NCBI RefSeq assembly: GCF_003014735.1 | Contig: NZ_PYAX01000012.1 | Coordinates: 124,001 to 188,000 of the forward strand | Source of the DNA: Saccharothrix carnea | GTDB lineage: Bacteria; Actinomycetota; Actinomycetes; Mycobacteriales; Pseudonocardiaceae | DNA length: 64,000 nucleotides | Direction: 5' to 3' | Shown: piece by piece, positions 17,331-26,228 of the stretch | Layout of the letters: each line of letters opens with the position of its first letter | How positions within the stretch are numbered: the first letter of the stretch is position 1 | Made by a program: the position numbers and the translations under genes | Notes under the pieces: model-generated | The model's database searches: none | Told to the model about the DNA's origin: nothing | Seen by the model: only the letters and a program-made list of their open reading frames with translations

Positions 17331-19264
17331 GTCGACGGGGGGAACGCCAGCCGCACGTTGTTCGGCTTCGGTTCCTCCGCCACGGGCTGCCCGCGGTGCG
17401 CCATCACCTTCCGGTACGCGCGATAAGCGACCTCGTACACGGTCTCGCCGCGCTCGAACCCGATCACGTCGAGCTTCGCGGGGGTGTTGCCCGAGCCCTC
17501 GAAGTCGTACAGCTGCATGGTCCCGGTCGTCGGGAAGATCTGCGAGGCCGAGATCGGTACCGCGCACCCGCCGAACGTCGCGCACTTGTTGTCTCCCGGG
17601 GCGGAGTACAGCTTCTCGTCTTCGGTTTCGCCGCTCTTGGCCTTCACCAGGACGAAACCGCAGTTGCCCCCGCCCTCGTCGGCCTGCACGAACCCGCACC
17701 CGCCCTCGGCCTTGCAGGCGTTGGAACCCCGGCACGAGTGGTAGACCGACACCGCCGCGCAGTCGTTCGGCTGCCCGGTGGTGTTGGTGAGGTCGAGCCC
17801 CTGGCAGGCGTGCAGGAGCTGGCCCTGGGGTCGTTCTCCGGGAGTGCCCCTCAGGTCGGGAGCCTTGCGGAACAGCGCCCAGCAGATCGCCATCCGGTCG
17901 CCGGAGCCCGCCATGGACGGGAAGGGGAACGACACCTCGCTGTCGCTCCAGTACTCGTCCAGGACCGTGGTGATGCCGGCGATCGAGCCGACCGCGGCTT
18001 GACTGATCCGGTCGTACATCTTCGGGTCGCGACCGAGTTCGTTCATCGCCTTGGCGACGTCTTCCGGGCTCGGCAGCTTGTACCTGCCCGGTTGCCAGGA
18101 CTTCGTCTTCAGGTCCGCGGGCTCCCACGGCTCCGGGCGGTCCTTGCGCCACTGCGGCCAGGTCACGATCTCCTTCTTCTCGACCATGTCCCGGATTTCC
18201 GCGAAGCGCTCGTAGTGGTCCATGGCGCCGTTGTCGAAACGCGCCGCGGCACTCGCCGACTTCGTCTTCCCGCCTTCGTCGGTGTAGCTGGGGTAGTTCT
18301 CCTCCAGCGCCTCCCGCGAGGCCTGGTACTTGTCCATGACCGCCCACGGGCGGACCCGCGGCAGTTCGCTGCCCTCGCCCTGGTCGGTGATGGCGCTGAT
18401 CATGTCCCACACCTGCCGGAGGGAACGGCGGGTGGTGGGTGTGCTGACGACGGTCGTGTCGAAGCCGAGGTACTCCCGCTTCGGGTGGTTGGGCGGGTGC
18501 TCGGCGTTGAACAGGTCCCGTTGCAGGGCCTGGTCGTCGTAGAGGTACTCCCACAGCTTCTTCTCGGGTTTGCCCGCGTAGGTCAGGTTCAGGTAGTCGT
18601 AGTAGCACAGGTACATGTGGCCGATCGTGCCGAACATCGGCAGGTTCTTCTCCGTGTGCTCCGGCTTCCAGTCCCGGAAGGGCACCGTGGGGAAGTACTT
18701 GTGCCTGGCCTCGGGCTTGATGTTCTCCTTGGCGCCCTCTTCGGGTTGTTCGATGGCCTCGAACAGGTCCAGTTGCGCTTCACCGACTTCGGCGATGTCC
18801 ACTTTGACGTGCGGCCAGGGCACCGTGTCGGTCAGGTCGAGGATGTGCGGGATCGTGGTCTTGTCCGGCCCGTAGCACACCCAGCCGTGGTGGTCGTTCT
18901 GCAGCAGCGGGCTGGTGAAGCTGGGCTTGACGCCCAGGCAACTGGCGAGGTTGGCCGCCATCTGCAGGTGCAGCATCTCCTCGATGAACACCGAGAAGAT
19001 GATGTTGACCGCCTGCTCGTTGGCCGTCTTCGGCTCCGCGGTCGGTGCCGGACCCGGCCACAGCCGTCCCCGGTAGAAGTCCTGCTTCGCGCCGGTGATC
19101 TGGTGCATGCCCTGGATCGACGTCATCGCGCCCAGGTAGAGCGGGATCGTGAACAGCTCGACGTTCACGGCGGCCTGGGCGATCGCCCGCACCGCGGAGA
19201 TGTCCGTCTTCAGGTGGGAGATCGGGCGGGGTGTCTCGATTTCGGCGGCGACGGCCTGCTTCAT
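17327..19264 (-). CDS. Ferritin-like (VioB/iminophenyl-pyruvate dimer synthase-type) protein with Cys-rich C-terminal tail
   Basis: A 645-residue protein in two parts. Residues about 15-300 form a ferritin-like bundle of the VioB type, with candidate metal ligands Glu36 ([14 protein letters not shown]) and Glu95, Glu96 and His99 ([14 protein letters not shown]). Residues about 455-570 are unusual, with eight cysteines (487, 502, 511, 517, 523, 535, 561, 567) in patterns such as [18 protein letters not shown] and AEGGCGFV. These resemble the DUF2282/BufA-type substrates of MNIO enzymes. No signal peptide is visible. First gene of the operon, coupled by GTGA to the MNIO gene. I infer that the tail is modified by the MNIO, possibly for metal binding; this is untested. 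Confidence 0.75.
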   Translation of the reverse strand: MKQAVAAEIETPRPISHLKTDISAVRAIAQAAVNVELFTIPLYLGAMTSIQGMHQITGAKQDFYRGRLWPGPAPTAEPKTANEQAVNIIFSVFIEEMLHLQMAANLASCLGVKPSFTSPLLQNDHHGWVCYGPDKTTIPHILDLTDTVPWPHVKVDIAEVGEAQLDLFEAIEQPEEGAKENIKPEARHKYFPTVPFRDWKPEHTEKNLPMFGTIGHMYLCYYDYLNLTYAGKPEKKLWEYLYDDQALQRDLFNAEHPPNHPKREYLGFDTTVVSTPTTRRSLRQVWDMISAITDQGEGSELPRVRPWAVMDKYQASREALEENYPSYTDEGGKTKSASAAARFDNGAMDHYERFAEIRDMVEKKEIVTWPQWRKDRPEPWEPADLKTKSWQPGRYKLPSPEDVAKAMNELGRDPKMYDRISQAAVGSIAGITTVLDEYWSDSEVSFPFPSMAGSGDRMAICWALFRKAPDLRGTPGERPQGQLLHACQGLDLTNTTGQPNDCAAVSVYHSCRGSNACKAEGGCGFVQADEGGGNCGFVLVKAKSGETEDEKLYSAPGDNKCATFGGCAVPISASQIFPTTGTMQLYDFEGSGNTPAKLDVIGFERGETVYEVAYRAYRKVMAHRGQPVAEEPKPNNVRLAFPPST

Positions 19265-19587
19265 GGTCGAACCCTTCGGCGTTGCGGACCGGTTTTCGAC
19301 TGTAGGCCGGGCCGCGCACCACCGACGTGCCGTCGGACGACCGTGAGGCGGCTGGGGGTGGAGGTTCAGCCATGCGAGTACTCAGGGCATCCGGTTGCGT
19401 GACTCTCCACGACAAGACCGCGCGTTCGGGTTCACCTGGAAGCGTGAGTGCGATTAGTCGTGCCCGGACATCGCCTCGCCGGAAAGGTCGACGTTCTTGA
19501 TCGTGACGACCAGGCCACATCGCCTGGCTGTCCGGCACCGCGACCGGGTAGTTTCGGCGTCGTCCGCGCACCAGCCACGGGGAGCAC
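19265..19587. other. Divergent intergenic region
   Basis: 323 bp between the leftward ferritin-like operon and the rightward DUF4032 gene. It must hold both promoters. I see no convincing -35/-10 pair, no long inverted repeat and no gene-like frame. A TAGTTT at about 19549 could be a -10 for the rightward gene. Confidence 0.4.
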
Positions 19588-20814
19588 ATGCGATTCCTCT
19601 TCCGCCCACCCGCCGCCGAGGCCGGTGGACTGCTCGCCCTGCCGTGGGCCCAGCCCCTGGAGGACTGGGACGAGAAGCTGCTGCTGACCGTCCCGCAACG
19701 CGGCATCTCGCGGCACGTCGTGCGGTTCGTGGCCAGCGAGGGCCGGGTGTACGCGCTCAAGGAGATCGCCGAGTCGCTGGCCCGGCACGAGTACGCCGTG
19801 CTGGGCGAGCTGGAGCGGGAGGGCATGCCCTCGGTGTCGGTGCTCGGGCTGTGCGTCGACCGCCCGGACGACCAGCAGGCCATCCTGGTCACCCGCTACC
19901 TCGACCACTCGATGTCCTACCGCTACCTGTTCTCCAGCCCGCGCGGCGAGCACTCGGCCGACCGCCTGGTGGACACCCTGGTCGAGCTGCTCGTGCGGCT
20001 GCACCTGTCCGGCACGTTCTGGGGCGACTGCTCGCTGTCGAACACGCTGTTCCGGCTCGACGCGGGCAGCCTGGCCGCGTACCTGGTCGACGCCGAGACC
20101 GTCGAACGGCACCCGCAGCTGTCCGCCGGCCAGCGCACCTACGACGTCGACCTGGCCCGGGAGCGCATCGGCGGCGAGCTGATGGACCTCGAAGCCGGTG
20201 GCCTGCTGCCATCCGACATCGACCCGATCCAGGTGGCCGACAGCGTGCCCGAGCGGTACGCGGCGCTGTGGGACGAGGTGACCCGCGAGGAGTTCTTCCG
20301 GCTGGACGAGCAGCGCTACCGGGTCGCCGAACGCCTCCGCCGGCTCAACGACCTCGGCTTCGACGTCGGCGAGGTCGAACTGGTCACCTCCGAGAGCGGC
20401 GCGCGGCTGCGGGTGGACATCCGGGTCGCCGAGATCGGCCAGAGCCGCCGCGAGCTGTTCAAGCTCACCGGCCTGGAGGTGCAGGAGGGCCAGGCCAGGC
20501 GCCTGCTCAACGACCTGCGCTCGTTCCGCGCCTACCTGGAGCAGCGCGACGGCGCGCCGGTCCCCGAGACCACGGCCGGCCACCTGTGGCGCAACGAGGT
20601 CTACGACCCGGTCGTCGCCGCCGTGCCGCCCGACCTGCTCGGCGTGCTGGCGCCGGCGGAGCTGTTCCACGAGGTGCTGGTGCACCGCTGGTTCCTGTCC
20701 GAGAACGCGGGCCGCGACGTCGGCACCACCGCGGCCCTGCGCTCCTACCTCGCCACCGTGCTGCCCGACCGGGAGGCGTCGGAGAGCGGGTTCGCCGACG
20801 ACGACTTCGAGTGA
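19588..20814 (+). CDS. DUF4032 protein with kinase-like N-terminal domain
   Basis: A 408-residue actinobacterial protein. The N-terminal half resembles lipopolysaccharide/aminoglycoside-type kinases: YALKEIAESLARHEYAVL supplies a Lys/Glu pair, LHLSGTFWGDCSLSNTLF resembles a catalytic loop (Asp without the usual His-x-Asp), and VDAETVE fits the metal-binding position. The rest matches the DUF4032 family. Start ATG 19588 follows GGGGAG. It stands alone, 25 bp before the DUF218 gene, with which it may be co-transcribed. Biochemical function is not established. Confidence 0.72.
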   Translation: MRFLFRPPAAEAGGLLALPWAQPLEDWDEKLLLTVPQRGISRHVVRFVASEGRVYALKEIAESLARHEYAVLGELEREGMPSVSVLGLCVDRPDDQQAILVTRYLDHSMSYRYLFSSPRGEHSADRLVDTLVELLVRLHLSGTFWGDCSLSNTLFRLDAGSLAAYLVDAETVERHPQLSAGQRTYDVDLARERIGGELMDLEAGGLLPSDIDPIQVADSVPERYAALWDEVTREEFFRLDEQRYRVAERLRRLNDLGFDVGEVELVTSESGARLRVDIRVAEIGQSRRELFKLTGLEVQEGQARRLLNDLRSFRAYLEQRDGAPVPETTAGHLWRNEVYDPVVAAVPPDLLGVLAPAELFHEVLVHRWFLSENAGRDVGTTAALRSYLATVLPDREASESGFADDDFE

Positions 20815-20839
20815 CCGCCGGCCGTCTACATTGGCTCGC

Positions 20840-21841
20840 ATGATCTTCGGGATCGCGGCGCTCGTGCCCGCGTTGTTCTTCGTGGTCGGCGTGATCAGGG
20901 ACCGGCGGCGGCTCGGCAACGCGGTGTGGCTCGGCGTGACGCTCGTGTTCCTGGTGCTGTGGCTGGTGTTCCGCGCCTCGGTCAACGGCGGGTGGTCCGC
21001 CGTCATCGTCGGGTACGCGCTGGCGGCCGTGCTGCTGTGCCTGGGTTTCGTGCTGCCGGCCGCGCTGGTCGCCAACGGCGTGCTGATGCTGCGCCGTGAG
21101 GGCTTCGGCCTGGCGAACCTGCTGTCGCTGCTCGCCGGGCTGGCGATCTTCGGCGTGGTGGCGGCGTTCGGCTTCGCCACCGCGCACACCGGACCGGTGG
21201 TCGACGCGGTGATCGGGTCGCTGCTGATCGTCGCGGCCTACGTCGCGTTCCTGTTCGTCAGCCTGCTGCTGTACTCGATCGTGTACGGCAGCATCGGCCG
21301 CCGGACGGGCTTCGACGCGATCGTGGTGCTCGGCGCGGGCCTGATCGGCGACCGGGTGCCACCGCTGCTGGCCGCCAGGCTGGACCGGGCCCTGCACCTG
21401 TACCACCGCGAGGTCGCCGCGGGCCGCACGCCGCTGCTCGTCGTCTCGGGCGGGCAGGGACCGGACGAGGAGGTGTCCGAGGCGGCGGCGATGCGCGACT
21501 ACCTGCGGCGCCGCGACGTGCCCGACGAGCTGATCGTGCTGGAGGACCGGGCGACGACCACCGAGCAGAACCTGGCGTACAGCGCGGAACTCCTCGCCGA
21601 CCGCGGCTGGACCGGCCGCGCGGTCGCCGTGACCAACAACTTCCACGTCTTCCGCGCCGCCGTCCTGGCCCGCAGGCTCCGGTTGCGCATGCAGATCATC
21701 GGCGCGCCGACCGCGTGGTACTTCCTGCCCAGCGCCTTCCTCCGCGAGTTCGCCGCCCTGCTCACCCACAACCCGATCGTGCACACCGTGACGTGCGGCC
21801 TGCTGGTCGGCCTGCACCTGCTGCTGACCCTCACCCCCTGA
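20840..21841 (+). CDS. DUF218 (YdcF/SanA/ElyC-like) membrane protein
   Basis: About 333 residues. The N-terminal half has five or six hydrophobic membrane segments (IFGIAALVPALFFVVGVI, LGVTLVFLVLWLVF, AVLLCLGFVLPAALV, FVSLLLYSIVYG). The C-terminal domain is DUF218: DAIVVLGAGLIGDRVPPLLAARLDRAL, LLVVSGGQGPDEEVSEAAAMRDYL, LEDRATTTEQNL and AVTNNFHVFRA. YdcF/ElyC relatives influence envelope polymer synthesis. ATG 20840 is preferred to a TTG three codons upstream. The last stop overlaps a small inverted repeat shared with the convergent SDR gene. Confidence 0.83.
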   Translation: MIFGIAALVPALFFVVGVIRDRRRLGNAVWLGVTLVFLVLWLVFRASVNGGWSAVIVGYALAAVLLCLGFVLPAALVANGVLMLRREGFGLANLLSLLAGLAIFGVVAAFGFATAHTGPVVDAVIGSLLIVAAYVAFLFVSLLLYSIVYGSIGRRTGFDAIVVLGAGLIGDRVPPLLAARLDRALHLYHREVAAGRTPLLVVSGGQGPDEEVSEAAAMRDYLRRRDVPDELIVLEDRATTTEQNLAYSAELLADRGWTGRAVAVTNNFHVFRAAVLARRLRLRMQIIGAPTAWYFLPSAFLREFAALLTHNPIVHTVTCGLLVGLHLLLTLTP

Positions 21842-21859
21842 CCGGGTGCGGCGCGGCGG

Positions 21860-22783
21860 TCAGAGGTAGCTGACGCCGGTCAGCTCCTCCGCCTCGGCCC
21901 AGAGCCGGCGGCCGACCGAGGGGTCGGCGGCTTCGCGGCTGGGGCGGACCTCCGTGACGTGGCCGCGCATCTCCCACGGGCCGGCGGGGCCGAAGAACCG
22001 GCCGCCGCGCACGTCGGGTGCGGTTGCGGCGTGGAGCTGGGGCAGGACGCCCCGGCTCACCGGCTGGGTGACGGCCACGAAGAGGCGCGGGATGATCGTC
22101 CGGGCCAGTCGGCCGCGGTCCTGCCACGCACGTGAGGTCAGGTTGGTGTTGGTCACGCCGGGGTGGGCGAGGGCGCTGACGATCGGCGAGCCGGTGGCGC
22201 GCAGGCGCCGGTCGAGTTCGAGGCCGAGGACGGTGGTGGCGAGCTTGGCGCGGCCGTACGCGCGGGCGGCGTCGAAGTCGCGCTCGGACATCAGGTCGTC
22301 GAAGTCGAGGTGGGCGTTCTTGTGGGTGATCGAGCTGAGGCTGATCACCCTGGCCGCCTCGGCGCGGCCCAGCGCGTCGAGCAGCAGGCCGGTGAGCGCG
22401 AAGTGACCCAGCGCGTTGGTCCCGAGGTGCAGCTCGAACCCGTCCGCAGTCGTGCGGGGCGGGCCGAGCAGGACGGCGCCCGCGTTGTTGACCAGCAGGT
22501 CGATCGACGGCACGTCGGCGAGCAGCGCGTCGGCGAACGCGCGGACCGACGCCAGCGAGGCCAGATCCAGCCGGCGCACGTCCAGCCCGGCACCGGCGAC
22601 GGAGGTCCGGATCGCGGCGGCCGCGCGTGCACCGGCGTCCGGGTCGCGCACCGCGAGCACGACCCGTGCCCCGTGCCGGGCCAGCTCGGTCGCGGTGGCC
22701 AGGCCGAGCCCGGAGTTCGCGCCGGTGACGACGGCCACCCGGCCGCGCTGGTCGGGGATGTGGTCGGCGTTCCACTTGGTCAT
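21860..22783 (-). CDS. Short-chain dehydrogenase/reductase (oxidoreductase family)
   Basis: A 307-residue classical SDR. NAD(P)-binding VTGANSGLGLATATELARHG is at about 18-37, NNAG near 93, the catalytic Ser is in ISLSSITHKN, and Tyr/Lys are in AYGRAKLA. The C-terminus is extended, as in WW-domain oxidoreductase/retinol-dehydrogenase-like SDRs. Start ATG 22783 follows CTGGGGG. It is transcribed away from an XRE-family regulator 133 bp away, a very common pairing in which the regulator represses the SDR gene. Substrate unknown. Confidence 0.88.
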   Translation of the reverse strand: MTKWNADHIPDQRGRVAVVTGANSGLGLATATELARHGARVVLAVRDPDAGARAAAAIRTSVAGAGLDVRRLDLASLASVRAFADALLADVPSIDLLVNNAGAVLLGPPRTTADGFELHLGTNALGHFALTGLLLDALGRAEAARVISLSSITHKNAHLDFDDLMSERDFDAARAYGRAKLATTVLGLELDRRLRATGSPIVSALAHPGVTNTNLTSRAWQDRGRLARTIIPRLFVAVTQPVSRGVLPQLHAATAPDVRGGRFFGPAGPWEMRGHVTEVRPSREAADPSVGRRLWAEAEELTGVSYL

Positions 22784-22916
22784 GGCGATGCCCCCAGGGG
22801 TGTGGACGGGTGATGACCACGACGTTATGGACCCTCCGGCGCGGTTGCGGCGTACTCGCCTGCCTGGGAATGCCGGACCTACCTTCGCCTCACGGCCGCA
22901 CCGCACACTGGTGGAC

Positions 22917-23816
22917 ATGGCCGACGAACACCCGTACGCACGCGAGCTGGGGGACTTCCTCCGCTCCCGGAGGAACCGGCTGCGCCCGCGGGACGTGGGG
23001 CTGGAGCCGGGAGGGCGGCGCAAGGTGGCCGGCCTGCGGCGGGAGGAGCTGGCCCTGCTGGCCGGGTTGAGCACCGACTACTACCAGCGGATGGAGCAGG
23101 GCCGCGAGGTGAGGCCCTCGGACGGCGTCCTCGACGCCCTCGCCACCGCGCTGAACCTCGACGACGGGGAACGACGGCACCTGTTCACCCTCGCCCGCGC
23201 GGCACGGCGGTCGGTGCCCGCCCACCCGCGCCGCGGTCCCGAACACGTGCCGGACAGCACCCGGCACCTCCTGCACGCCCTCGGCACACCGGGGCTGGTG
23301 CTGGGCCGCCACCTCGACGTGCTCGCCTGGAACCCGCTCGCCGCGGCGTTGCTCGGCGATCCGGCCGGCCTGCCGCCCGCGGAGCGCAACCTGCTCCTCG
23401 GGCTGTTCCGGGATCCCGAGACCCGGTTGCGCTGCGCCGACTGGGAAGGCTTCGCCCTGCAGTACATCGGGATGCTGCGCACCGCCGTCGCCGCCGACCC
23501 CACCCACCCGCGCGCCACGGAGGTCATCGGCGCGCTGAGCATCCACAGCGCGGAGTTCCGGCGGCTCTGGGCCCGCTACGAGGTGCGCGAGTCGGTGCAC
23601 GGCGCCAAGCTGTTCCACCACCCGGAGGTCGGCGAGCTCACCCTCACCTGGGACACCTACCCGCTGCCCGGCAACCCCGGCCCCGTGCTGCTGGTCTACA
23701 CCGCCGAACCCGGCACCGCGGACGCCGACCGCCTCCAGCTGCTGGCCTCCCTGCACGCGACCCGCACCCGGACGACCGGACCGGACGCCGAGGACAGGAC
23801 CGCGCGCCACCCGTGA
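22917..23816 (+). CDS. XRE-family regulator with MmyB-like ligand-binding domain
   Basis: A 299-residue regulator. The N-terminal helix-turn-helix spans about 5-75 (LGDFLRSRRNRLRPRDVGL, then GLRREELALLAGLSTDYYQRMEQGR). The C-terminal MmyB-like domain (about 105-280) contains LDVLAWNPLAAALLGD, FRRLWARYEV and KLFHHPEVGELTLTWDTYPLPGNPG. In characterised family members this domain binds small hydrophobic ligands. It probably controls the divergent SDR gene. ATG 22917 is chosen; GTG 22911 two codons upstream is equally possible. Confidence 0.9.
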   Translation: MADEHPYARELGDFLRSRRNRLRPRDVGLEPGGRRKVAGLRREELALLAGLSTDYYQRMEQGREVRPSDGVLDALATALNLDDGERRHLFTLARAARRSVPAHPRRGPEHVPDSTRHLLHALGTPGLVLGRHLDVLAWNPLAAALLGDPAGLPPAERNLLLGLFRDPETRLRCADWEGFALQYIGMLRTAVAADPTHPRATEVIGALSIHSAEFRRLWARYEVRESVHGAKLFHHPEVGELTLTWDTYPLPGNPGPVLLVYTAEPGTADADRLQLLASLHATRTRTTGPDAEDRTARHP

Positions 23817-23945
23817 CCGTCGGCCGGGATTGTCCGGGATTCCCGCCTCCGGCTTTGCGCACACACCGCAGTTCTCGTCAACCGCCATCCGTCGATCGCC
23901 TTCTCGTGATTTGGGCGGATCGGCGTTCGGGTCGTGTGGAATAGT

Positions 23946-23974
23946 TTGTCAGTCAGACGTAGGACGTGTATATC
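23946..23974 (+). promoter_or_regulatory. Candidate promoter of the NTF2-oxygenase-ferredoxin operon
   Basis: TTGTCA (23946-23951) and TATATC (23969-23974) are separated by 17 bp, 38 bp upstream of the first GTG start of the operon. The local sequence is clearly more A/T-rich than its surroundings. No experimental support. Confidence 0.4.
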
Positions 23975-24011
23975 TCGAACGTGAAGTTGCGTTGTCCGCC
24001 GCAGTGCCGCA

Positions 24012-24425
24012 GTGGCGTGGAATGGAGTGCGATTGGATACCGCGGGGGTCGCGGAGGCGATCGGGGTCTTCATCTCCGGGTGGAACGAGCACGACCTGGT
24101 CCGGCATTTCTCCGTCTTCGCCGAGGACGCGGATTTCGTCGATGTCGTCGGACGGCGCCTGCGCGGTCGGGCGGCGATGTTCGCCGACCAGTCGGCACGT
24201 CACGCGCAACGGTTCGCGGAGAGCTCGGTCCGCACCTTGGACCTGGACATCAGAATGGTTCGCGACGACGTCGCGCTGGTGCACTACCAGTGGGAGATGG
24301 TCGGCGACCGCGGGCCGGACGGCACGGGTCACGGGGTGCGTCGCGGAATCTTCACATTCACGCTCTGCCGTGAAGCGGATACTTGGCTCGTGGTGGCGGC
24401 GCACAACACCGAGTCGGTCGTGTGA
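24012..24425 (+). CDS. SnoaL/NTF2-fold protein (SgcJ/EcaC-like)
   Basis: A 137-residue cone-shaped alpha+beta barrel protein of the NTF2 superfamily. Typical pattern: IGVFISGWNEHDLVRHFSVFAEDADFVDVVGRRLRGRAAM, then VHYQWEMVGDRG and READTWLVVAAHNTE. Relatives occur in many biosynthetic clusters as hydrolases, cyclases or scaffold proteins, and no catalytic residue set can be assigned here. It starts the operon that continues with the heme-oxygenase-like gene 26 bp downstream. The start could be GTG 24012 or GTG 24027. Confidence 0.78.
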   Translation: MAWNGVRLDTAGVAEAIGVFISGWNEHDLVRHFSVFAEDADFVDVVGRRLRGRAAMFADQSARHAQRFAESSVRTLDLDIRMVRDDVALVHYQWEMVGDRGPDGTGHGVRRGIFTFTLCREADTWLVVAAHNTESVV

Positions 24426-24451
24426 CGCCGGCTCTCCCCTCTGGAGGAGCA

Positions 24452-25894
24452 TTGCGCGAGTTTTACGTGATAGATCACCCGATGTCCCCTGAACGCAAGA
24501 CGGTGCCGTTGTCCCGATTATCGCCCGAGGTGCCTCCGGCATCTCGACGGATTCTCGGCGCCCGCCCGCTGGAAGTGCCGCTGCTCGTGCTGCGGGAGGA
24601 GCGGCGGTCGAACTCGGTGCTCGCGCTGGAGATGCCCGGAGAGCCCGTTCCCGACTACGACGAGTTGGGCCCGTTCTCCTCGGTCTCATCGCTCGCCTCC
24701 ACGGAGACAGGCTTCCTGCAGACCCGCGTGCCGGTGTTCCACTTCCCCGGACCACTGGGTCGGGTGGCGGACCTGTGCCGGGAAGCGGGGGCCGAGATCG
24801 TGCGGCACGACGAGGTCGGGTTCAGGCTCTGGTTCGAGACCAACGTCGAGAAGTTCCCGCCGATCGCCGAACTGCGCCGGCACGCGGAGCAGCTGTCGCA
24901 CGAGCAGCTGGAGGCGTTGCTGGTCCCGTTGATCTACCTCAACCACCTGTGGCGGCAGGGCAATCCCGAAAACGAACCGGCCCTCGGGCCGAGCGCGATG
25001 CCCGATCCGCTGCACGAACTGCTGACGCACGTCGCCGCCGAGGTCGGGACGATCCCGCGGTTCAGCCAGATCGTCATGACGATGATGGCGTGGCAGCTCG
25101 ACGGGTCGAGCGACGGCGAACCGATCACCCACGGGGACCTGGTGTCGCTGGACCGGATGCGCCACCCGTTCTGGCTGGACGACGGCAACCAGAGCGAGCT
25201 CGACCTGTACCGGTCGTTCTTCGCCGTGGAGGCGTTCGGCGTCCCGTTGTACGGGTGGGGTGCGTACGCGCTGGAATGCGCGGCGACCGACGACCGGGCC
25301 GGGGGCGCGCTCGCGCTGACGATGGTCCGCGCGGCCCTCCGCAACGTCTACACGTACACGAAGATGCTGATACCGCGGATCGACGCCCACCAGTTCCGCC
25401 GGTTGCAGGTCACCTACGGCTGGGTCGGCGACGAGGTGAACGGCGTCGCGTCGGGCTACCAGCTGCCGTTCATGCTGATGCTCGACGCGCTGTTCCACGT
25501 GAACTACCAGCACGACGGCGTGGTGGCCGCGAGGGCGAACAACCTGCGGTTCGTCCCGGAGCACTGGAAGCGCTTCTTCCGCATGGTCTACAACCGGCAG
25601 CCGAGCTTGAAGACCTGGGTCGCCGACGCCGGTGACGCCGACCTGGAAGCCGCCTACCTCGGCTGCGTCCAGCTCTTCAGCCTCTTCCGGCAGATGCACC
25701 GACACCTCGGCGGTCAGGTCATCAAGGGCGGCACGACCACCGGCCGCATCTTCGCCGACCACCAGGACAACTACGTCAACTTCATGGACGAGATGGCCGC
25801 GCTGGTCGCGGACACCACGGCGACGGGTGACCTCTCCGTGCCCGTGACGCCGGACAGCCCGACCGCGGCGGCCAGCCGCGGCGAGCTGCGATGA
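24452..25894 (+). CDS. Probable heme-dependent aromatic oxygenase (IDO/PrnB superfamily)
   Basis: A 480-residue, largely helical protein. The C-terminal region resembles the indoleamine dioxygenase/PrnB fold: VYTYTKMLIPRIDAHQFRRL, LPFMLMLDALFHV, AYLGCVQLFSLFRQMHRHL, then a GGTTTGR loop and NFMDEM. His416 (or His418) in FRQMHRHL lies where IDO and PrnB carry the heme-iron ligand, and GGTTTG resembles the IDO GTGGT loop. Such enzymes oxidise tryptophan, tyrosine or related aromatics. The start is a TTG at 24452, supported by GGAGGAG at 24443-24449; ATG 24482 is the alternative. Residue 23 is a rare TTA codon (24518-24520), implying bldA control. It is coupled by ATGA to a ferredoxin gene. The family assignment is by eye and moderate. 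Confidence 0.55.
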   Translation: MREFYVIDHPMSPERKTVPLSRLSPEVPPASRRILGARPLEVPLLVLREERRSNSVLALEMPGEPVPDYDELGPFSSVSSLASTETGFLQTRVPVFHFPGPLGRVADLCREAGAEIVRHDEVGFRLWFETNVEKFPPIAELRRHAEQLSHEQLEALLVPLIYLNHLWRQGNPENEPALGPSAMPDPLHELLTHVAAEVGTIPRFSQIVMTMMAWQLDGSSDGEPITHGDLVSLDRMRHPFWLDDGNQSELDLYRSFFAVEAFGVPLYGWGAYALECAATDDRAGGALALTMVRAALRNVYTYTKMLIPRIDAHQFRRLQVTYGWVGDEVNGVASGYQLPFMLMLDALFHVNYQHDGVVAARANNLRFVPEHWKRFFRMVYNRQPSLKTWVADAGDADLEAAYLGCVQLFSLFRQMHRHLGGQVIKGGTTTGRIFADHQDNYVNFMDEMAALVADTTATGDLSVPVTPDSPTAAASRGELR

Positions 25895-26166
25895 TCACGG
25901 TGACCATCGCCGGTGAGCCGTTCCGCGTCCCGGCGGGCAGCACCCTGCAACAACTCGACGACCTCCACCGCACCGCTCTGGTGTTCGGCTGCCGAGCAGC
26001 GCAGTGCGGCGCGTGCGTCATCCGGATAACGTCCGGCGCCACGCACCTGAACCAGCCCGAGCAGGACGAGTTGGACGTGCTCGACGTGCTCGACGTCGAC
26101 GGCGACCACCGCCTTGCCTGCCAGTGCACCGTGTTCGGTGACATCTCCCTGGAAGTCGCCGAGTAG
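25891..26166 (+). CDS. [2Fe-2S] plant-type ferredoxin
   Basis: A 91-residue electron carrier with the C-x4-C-x2-C...C cluster motif: FGCRAAQCGACVIRI supplies three cysteines and RLACQCTVFG the fourth. The beta-grasp start (MITVTIAGEPFRVPAGSTLQQL) is typical. ATG 25891 overlaps the stop of the oxygenase-like gene (ATGA), so it is probably the dedicated redox partner of that enzyme. No ferredoxin reductase is nearby. Confidence 0.88.
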   Translation: MITVTIAGEPFRVPAGSTLQQLDDLHRTALVFGCRAAQCGACVIRITSGATHLNQPEQDELDVLDVLDVDGDHRLACQCTVFGDISLEVAE

Positions 26167-26228
26167 GACGGCCTCGGGGCGGCCGGTGCGGCGGGTCGTG
26201 CGTCGCTTGTGGACTCGCTGTCCGGTCC

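Noticed and set aside
16458-18608. A 716-codon open frame extending the DUF692 gene upstream
   Set aside because: The upstream part is Arg/Pro-rich and overlaps the ferritin-like gene in another frame; the GTGA overlap at 17327-17330 gives the real start.
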